Origin: Lunularia cruciata
Lineage: Eukaryota; Streptophyta; Marchantiopsida; Lunulariales; Lunulariaceae
Length of the DNA: 64,000 bases
Direction of reading: 5' to 3'
NCBI GenBank assembly: GCA_948567375.1
Contig: OX419755.1
Coordinates: forward strand, 77,956,931-78,020,930
Below are positions 11,271 through 20,640 of the stretch, one piece after another (the first letter of the stretch is position 1; each line of letters starts with the position of its first letter). A program made the translations under genes and the position numbers. The notes below the pieces were generated by a model, which saw only the letters and a list, made by a program, of their open reading frames with translations, was not told the origin of the DNA and ran no database searches.

Positions 11271-12345
11271 CAAGCCAAGGCTCATAATCCAGGTCAAACA
11301 ATTCAAGTCCATAGCCTGACCTAACACTTGATGTTTGGATGCCTCTAACACTACTAGAACATTGGTAATATTGGTGCAAAAACCTATTGCTTGCTCTCTC
11401 TCATCAGCATTGGGCTCCACCAACTGCTTTAACTATGAGTCCCAAACAAGTCCAGGTCCTCCTTCTCAAAACCATGAGAGCTTGGGAAACTCATGAGTTT
11501 GGGAAATGCGCTCTAGGCTGTCCAACTAGGTTCACCACTACCATAGGTGACCTATCAGCCATTGTCTGAGACTGACGCCCAACATCCAAGATATCATCAA
11601 CAAGGATGTGGTCAAGTTGCTGAATCCCATCATAAGCACGTTGTAAAACCTCTCTGGGTAAGGGGTTCGTCCACCACAGATGAAGATGATGAGCCTGTGA
11701 TCCCACTTTGGCTGCATCTAACAATACAATACGTCCCATCCAAGAATGGACCTAATGTGTACTCGCCACCACTTTGGTGCAAGAATCACCCATCAAAGGA
11801 ATGTTCTCCAAAAGGTAAACTGGAGAAACATACTAATGAACCTAGAGATGTCGTAGTATCCGTAACATCTCCCAAAACACACCAAAACAAGGATCTTGAA
11901 GACCCAAACATTGGCCCACACGTGTATGTTCTTGACATGGCCATCTTAAAATCACCAAGTGAATAGGCCTATGTCTCTCTAGATCATGCACCCCTAGTAA
12001 AGAAATGTCTACAGGTAGGGCCTTTTGGTAACCTCTAATTGTTGACATTGGTAATAACTCCGGATACCAATAGGCTAAGTATGCCACATGATGTGAAGAG
12101 ACTTGCCTAGCAGTCTCATCTCTCTCTACATACAAGTACCTTTGTACTTGTATAACCGCATGTAATATTGCAACTAGTCTAGTGCTAATCCCACCAAACA
12201 ACTCCAATAAACATATCCCCTCTATTGGATATTGCCAAGCAATGAGTGTGGTATCCAAAGGTGTCAAAGTAATTGACTCTGGAGGCTCATCCTCACACTC
12301 ATCTGCCGATAGTACAAAGGCTCCACTCCAAGCCTGTTGCACCAA
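11271..12345 (-). pseudogene. Cytosine-5 DNA methyltransferase domain in gypsy pol
   Basis: The expected C5-methyltransferase motifs appear in canonical order. Motif I (SAM binding) is LLELFGG near 12207-12187. Motif II is YLYVERDETA. Motif IV is RWPCQEH, with the catalytic Cys codon near 11937, followed by GLQDP and FWEMLRILRH. Motif VI is YLLENIPLMGDS near 11814-11779. Motif VIII is DAAKVGSQAHHLHLWWTN, 11718-11665. Motifs IX and X are DEREQAIGF and QVLGQAMDLNCLTW, about 11405-11280. The order I-IV-VI-VIII-X is not the rearranged order of plant DRM proteins and is closer to DNMT3. Motifs I-VIII share one frame, broken only by TAG stops (11844, 11835, 11754). One frameshift lies between 11491 and 11423. 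The domain lies between protease and reverse transcriptase, so it was part of the element's polyprotein. This copy cannot make an intact enzyme. Confidence 0.85.
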
Positions 12346-12426
12346 CTGATTTGCATGCTACTATAATGCATCCTCTGAAATCCATAATGGAACATCCAAG
12401 GTAGATGGAACAATTGCACTTGTACT

Positions 12427-13263
12427 CTAAATCTGAGTGATCTCCTCTGGTACTAGAGTATCCTCTGCAAGGGCGTTCCCCTCCAATGAGTCACCAAGCC
12501 AAGTAACTACACCATTGAAAGCTAAAATTGATGCTACCATGGTCCCAGATTGTCGTGAGCCAAGATTGTCACTACTGAAGCGTACTAGTAGGTGACATAC
12601 CCGTCCCTCACCAGACTGCCAACTTGGTCTATAGGAGGCTATCTCCTCCCAATAGTCAATACTGAAACCCATGGGGTATAACACTGCTCCTCCAAGTAGC
12701 ACATCATATGACTCAACTATTGTTGCAATAGCTTGAGCTCTCACCACCGAGCTATCAATCAGATGACCAGGCTGAACCTATACACCAAGCTTCCCACGTG
12801 TGATGTATTGTGTCAAACCACCACCTAGAGATGTTTGGATCTAAAATGGACACCTCTCCACATCAGTCTTCCATAACTCCAGACCAACTACTATAGCCTT
12901 CCCCAACATAAGGGGCTACTCACCAAAGTCTAACAAGATTCTCTGTGGTGTATAGACCTTCCCGAAAGGTCCCACCAAATGGAAAACCTCCCTTTGCTTA
13001 TCCAATAGGACAACACCAGGTGTGAACCATGCTCTCTCAAAGGCCGGTCTAGCTGGCAACTCCTCCAATCTAGTTAGTGCTGCCTGCCATAAACCATTGG
13101 TCATTGAACAAATCCCATGCTCCTCAACCAAGTCAACTCCACTATCAACCACCTCTGCTCTAGTAGTAGGAACCACATCATTTCTAATCTCACAAAGCAT
13201 AGCAGCCACCCGGAACTCTAGGGCTGGGTCAACTCCAAATGTAAACATGTCACTACTGAACAC
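12427..13263 (-). pseudogene. Gypsy aspartic protease region
   Basis: The minus frame reads VYTPQRILLDFGE, a TAG, then PLMLGKA, and later SYDVLLGGAVLYPMGFSIDY. This is the retropepsin pattern: an active-site D-(S/T)-G followed by a YD(I/V)L(V/L)G strand and LYPLG. Here the active-site triplet reads D-F-G, which would inactivate the enzyme. Further TAG stops occur at the position between CPF and IQTSLGG and before VQPGHLI. The upstream part (13263-12960) is in the same frame and has no recognised domain. The frame is shared with the methyltransferase. Confidence 0.75.
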
Positions 13264-13479
13264 AAATGGTACCGCATAATCAGCTGAGCCGCCCCCAACA
13301 TCATGCTAGACTTAATCTGTGTAGTAGCAGGTGGCTGACTAGCAGGTAGTCTATCATGTATTCCATCACCACCTACCACACTTGCACTAGGACGTCTAGG
13401 AACCATGGATGTTGTATGCAATGCCGTAGATAACATGAAAGACTGGGGAGACTGACTTGTCTCCCAACCTCTCCTCTCT

Positions 13480-14424
13480 ATGGGTCCAACTTCACTGATG
13501 CTCCTTTAGGATCTGGAGCATGTACTGCACTCCTAGTCACTGCTGCACATGCATCCACTTGAGTTGCTTTGCACATGAAGTCCAAAGCATCTTTATCACC
13601 AACATATGAGGTGGAAGCCTCAACACCTAAATCTGATCTCCTTTGAGCAATAGCTATACTAGCCAATCTTTGCTTCAATTGCTCTATCCAAGTAGCCATA
13701 GCTGTATTAGAAGTAAGGGTAGGTACTGCACTCCTACTAGGTGTAGATCCTCTACCACCACCTCTACCACCTCGTCCTCCATGAACTAGAGCTCCTCTAC
13801 TACCTGCCATAACAACCCTACCACTATGTAACTTTGGGTGTAGGTCAAAGCACTAGTCACTAGTGTGACCAAATCTATTGCAATGCTCACATTGCCTCTA
13901 TGCTGGGTGTGATGCACCCAAAGTATCAGGTCCACTACCCTGAGTACACTCCTTCCGATGGTGATGTCCACCACAAGTCCAACAAGCAACACCACTACTC
14001 ACTAGCTGCTGCTGACCCAAAAATGAAGGTGAGGGTCTAACTCCACTAGACCCTCCACTTGCTCCATAGGATTTGGGCTGTCCACCCTATCCTCAGAAAC
14101 CAAGTAGGCACGGTGCACTCTGTTGCACTCTAGAAGAAGTAACAACTATAGATGAGGTCTCCTTACCAAATCCAGATGTCACCACTCTCTCCTCTACCAT
14201 GTTGAGCTCAATATGCTCAGCCAAACCAAAGACCACTACCAAAGTAGGCAAAGTAGACTATAACAACATAACATCACAAACTCTATGTCGCAACTCCTTG
14301 TCCAATATCCCATACCAAAACTAGACTGCTTGGGCCTTAGTAACTCACTAAGTGAAACTGATCAGCCGCCTCATGTGAGTGTATGTATAGGCTCTCTCTA
14401 GCCTTTGGCCAAAACTCCTACAAG
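13480..14424 (-). pseudogene. gag C-terminal part with two CCHC knuckles
   Basis: After the insertion point the minus frame continues as capsid-like sequence (SFGQRLERAYTYTHMRRL, then FWYGILDKELRHRV). A linker leads to zinc knuckle 1 (CWTCGGHHHRKEC, a CX2CX3HX4C variant near 13984-13946) and knuckle 2 (CEHCNRFGHTSD, stop, C; about 13897-13856). A Gly/Arg-rich tail follows (GGRGGRGGGRGS), and then a segment running to 13480. The stop inside knuckle 2 is TAG. gag knuckles bind the element's RNA. Confidence 0.75.
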
Positions 14425-14429
14425 CTTCT
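14425..14429. other. Target-site duplication, left copy (CTTCT)
   Basis: CTTCT lies directly before TGTGGTACCC. The same five bases follow the right end of the insertion at 18168-18172. The gag reading resumes across the pair. Confidence 0.8.
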
Positions 14430-14786
14430 TGTGGTACCCACATTTTTAGTTTTTTTCAAAATGGAGAAGAAGAAGTGTATAGAAAAGTTGGATTGCGCTT
14501 GTATGGCCAAAGAAGGCAAAGAAAAGAGTCTTCGGGATGAAACTCAAGGTAACATGGCTTCTGGTCATAAGGCAAAGTACTCGGACTTGCCTTGTCAACA
14601 TACAACCCGAAGTAAGAAGTCTTTGTATTGGAGGGAGCTCAACCCAAGGCGAAGACAATGTAACAACCTTTCTTTGGGGCGAGAAATTCAAGAAGGGACC
14701 ATTCAAAACCGGCGGTCATACGCATGAAGTACACTTGACAATGACAGGCGCATGCAAGAGGTGTGATTTCTTGGTAGAAACTTGAA

Positions 14787-16063
14787 TTGAAGAGAGACAA
14801 AGAAGGCACGACTCTAAAAATTGGGCTAATGTCGAGCAATTTTCCTTTGCTGTTGAGGAGTCGTCATGCAAGAGATCATGGAAAGGGAAGTAGAGTTGAA
14901 GACACGCTAGTGTGTAGAGGAGAATTTGAGAGAGTTAAACTGAGAGATAGTGAGGAAGCAGGAAAGATGGGAGGAGGAAAGAAGAACTCCAAATTTGCAG
15001 TGAGAAATCATGCGATTTGGAGGTTAGATGTGATTGCAAGAATTGAAGTTTTGAGTAGACTTTGGATCAAATTCTTGGCATGGAACTGGAACATAAGTTT
15101 TCCAGGTTTCATGACCAAGATAATCAAGAGTAAGTGTCTCGATGGCCCCAAAAAAGAGGGGAAGAGAGGAAATCCGGCTCGTTGGACAAAGTCGGATTGG
15201 AGATTGGTGCTCGGAAGAGAGGCAAGCGCGGAGCAGAGTGCTACGTTCTTGGGGAAGGGAGAGGTAGCCAAAGAAACCCAAGAAGTGAGGGATACCTTCT
15301 CTTCGAAGAGGACAAAGAATGGGTATAAGGTCAAGAGTTACAAAGATCTGGTGAAGAGAGGGATTGTGAGTGCTCTCATGGCAATCCTGAAGCCGGAGAG
15401 GACGACTTATGTGATGAAACACCAAGCGGTGTTCTTCCATAAGATGTTTGCAAGAGAACCCATCAATTGGGCAAGGTGCTTCCATGGGAGGACAAGGCAG
15501 ATGGTATGGAATTTGTGGGATAAGTTGCCTCCACACTACATTGTGCCGTTTGCATCACATTTCTACCTCGGGTTGAATTTGCTCAATTTGGCAGAGCGTA
15601 GCTGAATGGTGTCTCACTTTCATCCCGACTTGAGAAGAGAAGTCAACGCGGAGGAGCAACAATATATTCTTCAAATCCAAAGCACTGATGAGTACTACGT
15701 GCAAATGGGCAAGAGTGCGGAGGTAGAAGTGAGTACTCCAAAGTCAAAGAAGCAGAGTTGACAAGGAGAAGGCAAAGACGTAGAGAAGACGAGACCTTGA
15801 AAGACCAGGAGAGGAAACCTGAGGAAAGGTATGATGGTGATCGCGTCGTCAAAAGAAGACTTGGAACACAAGGAAGAACCTGAGCTTATGCTACAAAGCA
15901 AGGATACGAGTAGCAATAGTGATGAAGGTGGGGAGATGACATCAGTACCTACTGCAGAAGAAGAAGAAGTTCGGGTGGAGCTCGAGGAAGAAAATAACAC
16001 GAAGTTGGAGGACAAAGTACCCGAGCTGGAGGAGAAGAAGATTACAATTCAGAGGGGAGTTTG
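14787..16063 (+). pseudogene. Unrecognised ORF in the insertion, N-terminal part
   Basis: The frame is open for 272 codons (14787-15605). After a TGA it continues in the same frame with two more stops, then stays open from 15831 to 16063. The protein is very basic at first and contains INWARCFHGRTRQMVWNLWD followed by a hydrophobic PFASHFYLGLNLLNL block. The later part is strongly acidic (EEEEVRVELEEENN). I do not recognise the family. A loose likeness to plant-mobile-domain or gag-like proteins is only an impression. It was probably once continuous with the coiled-coil ORF downstream, which is in another frame. Confidence 0.5.
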
Positions 16064-16126
16064 ATCAAGACGCAAGGCAAAGTGTGAAGTGGGTCAAGCA
16101 AGGCAAGAGAAGAGGAGAATGTTAGT

Positions 16127-17371
16127 TTGGGAAGTGAAGCGTCTATTCCGATACGACGACTGCAGAGAAGAAGGCAAGTATCAGGAGAAGAAGAGGTAAA
16201 GAAGGAGATCACTCTGCAGGTTGAAGCAATTGCGAGTGATGGAGTGGAGTACCTGCAAGAAAGTATGTGCCCATTGTTAGTGAAGTTAGAGCACAAGAAG
16301 AAAGAGATGCATTCAAAGTGTCCGGAGGTGAAGACTGTGTTGCAGGTATTAGCAAGACTAGAAGAAGAGAACTCGGAGTTGAAGAGGAATATAATCCGAG
16401 TCGAGGAGGGAAGGGAAGTATTGCAAGGGGATGCAATAGTGCAGTGTCAAGTTATTGAGAACTTGAAGAGAGAAGCGAGGTATCGAGAGGAACTTGTGAA
16501 GAAGAATGACATAGCAAGGGAGAGACAAGTAGTTGAGTATGAAATCTTGAAGCAGCAATTTGTTGATTCAAGACTAGAAATTATCCATGCTATGGCAAGG
16601 GTAGCAGAGAAGGAACAAGAGCTCAATAGAGTGATGGAGAGTGTAGAAGAGAAGAAGCAACTGTGGCAACGAGAGTTGACAGTGAGATATAAGGAAGAAG
16701 AGAGATTACGAGAGTTACTTCGTAATCAGGAGGAGAAGATTGTACAAAAGGAGAAGGAGAAGGAAACTGTGAAAGCCAAGTTTGAGGCAGAATTGACAAT
16801 GTACAAGGATGATTGGCTTGCAGATCAGGAGCATGAAAGGAAGATGAGATTGGAGCCATTGAAGAAGATCGTAATTAAGATGAATGCGATGCTGAGTATA
16901 GAGGCCAGTGTTTGTATTGAAGAGATGAGGCTGCACGAGTTGAAGTTGCTGGTGCAGGAGACGAGGAGGAGACATGCAAAGGATACAAACTTGAATGCTC
17001 TGTTAATTAGTCTCAAAACTTGTGTAGATAGGAAGATATTGGAAGTCGAAGACAATATCACGATTAGATTAGATCTAGTGAAGTTGGAGATAGATAAACT
17101 TTGGAAAGATGTTAGAGCAAAACCCGAAGTAGATGAAGTAGGAGTGCAAATGTCTTCGGAGTTACCATTGGAGACATTACAGAAGAGTAGGTCGGGAGAT
17201 AGAGATTTAGAAGAAGTACCTCTGATAGGAATTGAAGATCAGGAAAGAGAATTGTTAGATCTGGTAGAAGATGTAGGAATTGTGAAACCCGAGGACAGAG
17301 CAACAAGAAGTGAAGTTACCTTGGGTTTGGGTTTGAAAGCCGAGGAAGAAGTAGACATTAGATTGGATTAG
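16127..17371 (+). CDS. Coiled-coil ORF carried by the insertion (414 aa)
   Basis: This open frame has no interruptions. The sequence is dominated by Glu, Lys and Arg with heptad-like hydrophobic spacing from about residue 55 to 330 (for example LARLEEENSELKRNI and RYKEEERLRELLRNQEEKI), so a long coiled coil is expected. The tail is acidic and ends LGLKAEEEVDIRLD. There is no catalytic motif, signal peptide or membrane segment. It is probably the C-terminal half of the protein begun at 14787, separated by a frameshift near 16064-16127. The start codon is therefore arbitrary. Its function is unknown, and its location in a transposed unit suggests a structural or hitch-hiking role. Confidence 0.5.
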   Translation: MGSEASIPIRRLQRRRQVSGEEEVKKEITLQVEAIASDGVEYLQESMCPLLVKLEHKKKEMHSKCPEVKTVLQVLARLEEENSELKRNIIRVEEGREVLQGDAIVQCQVIENLKREARYREELVKKNDIARERQVVEYEILKQQFVDSRLEIIHAMARVAEKEQELNRVMESVEEKKQLWQRELTVRYKEEERLRELLRNQEEKIVQKEKEKETVKAKFEAELTMYKDDWLADQEHERKMRLEPLKKIVIKMNAMLSIEASVCIEEMRLHELKLLVQETRRRHAKDTNLNALLISLKTCVDRKILEVEDNITIRLDLVKLEIDKLWKDVRAKPEVDEVGVQMSSELPLETLQKSRSGDRDLEEVPLIGIEDQERELLDLVEDVGIVKPEDRATRSEVTLGLGLKAEEEVDIRLD

Positions 17372-18167
17372 TAACCGATTTGAGATTTGAATAGGCAGAT
17401 ATGAAGAGGTGCATTGTCATTTCAGATCTGCAAGTTTGTAGAGTCATTAGAAAGAGGTGCATTAGGAAGATAACTATCGATTGCTTCACTATTTAAGAGT
17501 GGCCTTCACAGTCTTATGTTGTTCAGTGCTCATTATTTCTGAGAATAGATAAAGCAAAGTGCTGTGAAGCAGTGCTCATTGCTTGAGCTTGATTCCGAGT
17601 ATCAACTTTGTGTTTGTGTTTGTGAGTGTGTGGAGAAATTTGAAGTGCAAGTCAGTGTGCTTGTTGGATGTTGGATTCCACAGCCTTGATCTTCATTCTG
17701 TGTGTTTGATCCTAAGTGAAGTGCAATCGGAGCAATGCCTTGATAGATCTGAGAGGAATTGTAGTGTTGGTAGTATTCTACATTTGCAAGTGTAGCGCGG
17801 TGTTGATGTGAAGCAATTTTGATCAAGGAAGTTGTGCCTTCAGTGGAGAGGTGGAACAAAATTCTAAGGCAAAGTCATTTTGCAGTGAAGTGCCATTTTT
17901 GGAGAGCCTAAATCATCACAATCAAGATTGTTTGGAAAGAATTGATAGAGTTGTGATTAAGGAGTGTGAAATTTGTGACAAGACTAAGAATCAGTGCTTG
18001 TTACTCTCTTCTGGGTGTGGTTTCTACCTAAGAGATTAAAGATGAAACCAAGAAGAACTACATGTTACTGTTTGACTTTGTATTTGGACATTTCTGACTT
18101 GTATCTCTGCGGGAACAAACTTTACTTACCCCATTACCGCAAAAGTGATATTTGCCGGGTTGTCACA
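17372..18167. other. Non-coding right part of the insertion
   Basis: No coding pattern is seen. CTATTTAAGAGTGG near 17490 resembles an LTR TATA box with a transcribed region after it. The segment from 17490 to the CA end could therefore be a promoter-bearing terminal region, but no matching left copy was found. Confidence 0.35.
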
Positions 18168-18172
18168 CTTCT
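18168..18172. other. Target-site duplication, right copy (CTTCT)
   Basis: Five bases identical to 14425-14429, directly after the CA end of the insertion. Confidence 0.8.
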
Positions 18173-18943
18173 TAGCTTCTCAGTCCGCACTCCTTGGTAG
18201 TTCTACCTCAAACACTGGAAGAACTCCACCATGGGGTTAAACCCTAGTACCACACCACCTCTTGTAACAATACCTCCACTCGTGGTAACAGTATCTCTAA
18301 CTAGTGCACATCCACTAACTCCACCAACACTACTCAAGCTAGAACTCTTGGATATAGCCAATCTACTCTTGGCAACCGGGCCTGAAGTGATAGAGATATA
18401 GTTCAAAGACCACTACTATCTCCATAACTCAATCTCCTCCAAATGAGCTCTCTTGAACTCATGGTAGTCATCCATTGGTAGACCCTCTAGATGATGAAAA
18501 TACCTCTTCCATGCCATGAAGAGCATTAACAAAGTTGGGTTCCGTGTTTGTTGCAGATCACACCAACTATCAAACTCTTGGATGAAGTCATCCAACTCAA
18601 TGGTACCCATTGTACCAGAGTAATGCCTAGGGCCTTTGGAGGCTCCATAAATTTTGTCCATGTCCCACAACAACGGTGTAGACACAACAAGTGCACTCTC
18701 AACTGGATCAACTCCTGTGTCTAACTCCAACTCAGAGTCAATCTTCTCCCTCACTAGGACTTGAGATACAAGCTGATATCGAGCGCCACTCCAAGTAAAC
18801 CCATTGCGTACTGTAGGGCTATCTCCTCTAGAATCCCCAAAGAACTCCGTTATGACAAAGTAACCGCAACCGCAAACTGCAACAGCAAGTACACACCAAG
18901 TGCCAACACTAACCAAGCACCACCAAGTGCCAACACCAACCAA
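18173..18943 (-). pseudogene. gag N-terminal part of the methyltransferase element
   Basis: The minus ORF from 18943 contains MGTIELDDFIQEFDSWCDL and then MLFMAWKRYFHHLEGLPMDD, the helix-rich pattern of retrotransposon gag capsid domains. At 18420 it meets two consecutive TAG stops (after EEIELWR). The frame then goes on through SRLAISKSSSL to the insertion site at 18172. The text resumes at 14424 on the other side of the insertion. The first 40 residues are Val/Gly/Trp-rich and probably 5' leader rather than true gag, so the real start is uncertain. Confidence 0.7.
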
Positions 18944-19280
18944 GCACCACTAAGTGCCAAAACTAATGAAACGTTGTCCATTAATGTAACTCTAACCGAG
19001 ACAACTACATTAGGGGCAAGGGCGACATGTAACCTACCATCACAACACGCATTCTCACGGTCTGTAGGTCATCACTCCCCGCCTCACCGGAGAGAAACAA
19101 AGATAGTGTAATTGGTCATCACTCCAGCCCCACTACCAAGAGCACACTAGAGCACCAATGCTCAAAATTCAAGGCACCTCACACAAACACGGTGCACAAA
19201 TAGGAAGCATAGAATGGAGGAGATCCAATCACAAGAATGCTAAACAATAACACTCCATCTCATAAATCAACACAGGACTG

Positions 19281-19292
19281 ACTCTGCCACCA
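19281..19292 (-). other. Primer binding site of the gypsy element
   Basis: On the minus strand this reads TGGTGGCAGAGT, close to the usual plant TGGTATCAGAGC site that pairs with initiator-Met tRNA. It sits two bases from the proposed LTR end (…TTGCA then AA). Confidence 0.55.
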
Positions 19293-19294
19293 TT

Positions 19295-20219
19295 TGCAAT
19301 TTGACATAATCGGAGTACCTATCTACTTCCTGAGCTACAAGGATCACCGAGGATTGGATTCAAGTTCTTCTCACCAAAATTTGACATAACTCCTTCACAA
19401 AATCTGACGTACAATCTAACATAAATCCCTAAAAATGGCTAACCACTAAATCCTCAACTAACTCTTCACTCGAGCCAAATTGGAAAAATGAGTTTCATCC
19501 AATCTTTAATTCGTGAAGATCTACTCCCAACTCCATCTTCAATTTCAGTTTTTGAGCTCAACTCATAACAAATTGGTCCTGAGCTCAAAATCACAACTAC
19601 CGCTTGAAAATTGCTTCTTCCCTAGCTCCAAATTTTGCCAACACTTCCGCACACACTCTCTCTTAGGGAAATCTGAACTATTCGATCAAGATACCACGAT
19701 CCACTGAGCTTGGAGATACCACAAACACTTGCAATTCCTACACCCAATTTCCCCTTGACTCACTTTTGTGATGTAATTATATCGTTTACAACTCAAATCA
19801 ATCAAACTCAGATCAATACTTGATATGATCCTCAACAACTTGCCAACAATTGGGCACTGATTACAGTCAAGCCACACCCACTCTAGCTAAGAGACTCTAG
19901 GTGACGCTTGCCGGCTTTTTGTCCACTCTAGCCAAGAACTCGAAGGCTCAACATCAGAGAAGTGAGCTCTCTGGAGTTGCACTTCCAAGGTATACTCCTG
20001 ATTTTGACCTAAGTCTCATCCCAATGGTCCCATTGACGGCACACCCGACGGTGTGGACGGTGCAAGTGACGATGTGCTCTACCATGAAGTCAGTACCCTA
20101 AACACAAAATCTAACCGTCTAAAAGTATTCTATGAGTAATTGCCAAAATGCCTCTAACCACTAACATTGGAACTCCAACGTCTGAGCAATCTAGATGCGA
20201 CACTACAAATGGTGTGACA
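19295..20219 (-). repeat. 5' LTR of the methyltransferase element
   Basis: Bounds are TGTCACACC at 20219 and TTGCA at 19295 (minus strand), giving 925 bases with TG...CA ends. The primer binding site follows immediately. No second copy exists in the window, so the outer border is inferred from the TGTCACACC signature and from the LINE-like coding sequence that starts beyond it. Confidence 0.5.
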
Positions 20220-20221
20220 CC

Positions 20222-20640
20222 TTACGACTTGCTGCTACTGCACTCGCTGTCCATCCAAGGAGATGGGTAATCACTCCCTCCCAAATTGTATCTTGCATAG
20301 GGTCCGTAACCATGACATCCGCTGATGTCACTTGATCATCTCAGACCAAGTATAAGTCTGCCCTAACATGTGTCATTTGCAAGGCATACGAATGCTCCAT
20401 CCAAACCAAGTATCTACTCTCTCGTGCCATAGCAAACACTATGTCCCTAATAACATCATGGGTAGCTATTCTCTGTCCTTCAAAAGGACACAATGTCATA
20501 TGGACCGTTGCTGCATTTAGTGTAGAACCACACTCACAAGTGAGTAATGAAGATGCATATGGGTGGACCAAACCTAGGCAAAACCTCAGCGCTATAGAGA
20601 AAGTAGGTGGTGCAAGTTAGAATGCCCTAATGCACGGTCC
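20222..20640 (-). pseudogene. LINE-like repeat-protein fragment
   Basis: The minus translation has ATHDVIRDIVFAMARESRYL and HVRADLYLV, then TSADVMVTDP and a segment ending about HLLGWTASAVAASRK. The last block overlaps the start of the fragment at 34990 (HPPGWAASAAAGRKVSKY), so the two are neighbouring parts of one repeated protein. I recognise the pattern only as a C-terminal region found in repeat-derived plant and algal proteins. Its function is not known to me. Confidence 0.5.

Larger units (their letters stand above)
14430..18167 (+). mobile_element. 3738-bp TG...CA insertion in the gypsy gag
   Basis: The insert begins TGTGGTACCCACA and ends GGGTTGTCACA, flanked by the 5-bp duplication CTTCT. 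The ends are short imperfect inverted repeats (TGTG..ACCC / GGGT..CACA), as in LTR retrotransposons. I did not find an LTR pair: the left end is not repeated near the right end. It may be a derivative with one LTR lost, a LARD-like non-autonomous element, or something else. On the plus strand it carries a coding-like segment (14787-17371) with no reverse transcriptase, integrase or transposase. Some 800 bases after the last ORF look non-coding, with a TATTTAAG box near 17490. Confidence 0.75.
10534..20219 (-). mobile_element. Ty3/gypsy element encoding a DNA methyltransferase
   Basis: Read on the minus strand, the order is: 5' LTR (20219-19295), primer binding site, gag, two CCHC knuckles, aspartic protease, cytosine-5 methyltransferase, linker, and the first part of reverse transcriptase. 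The element stops at 10534, where the LTR of a plus-strand gypsy copy begins. The rest of reverse transcriptase, RNase H, integrase and the 3' LTR are therefore missing. Its gag is split by a separate insertion (14430-18167). Many in-frame stops, mostly TAG, show that this copy is dead. Methyltransferase capture by retrotransposons has been published for charophyte algae and dinoflagellates (recalled from memory). I cannot tell here whether this family is the same lineage. Confidence 0.85.

Noticed and set aside
11842-12345. Methyltransferase as an ordinary host DRM or DNMT gene
   Set aside because: It is in frame with a protease upstream, close to a gypsy reverse transcriptase downstream, with gag and knuckles further up, and it has no introns. 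The motif order is not that of DRM.
15008-15536. Minus-strand ORFs of 108 and 170 codons
   Set aside because: Antisense to the plus-strand coding-like segment of the insertion, whose Glu/Lys-rich composition keeps the reverse frames open.
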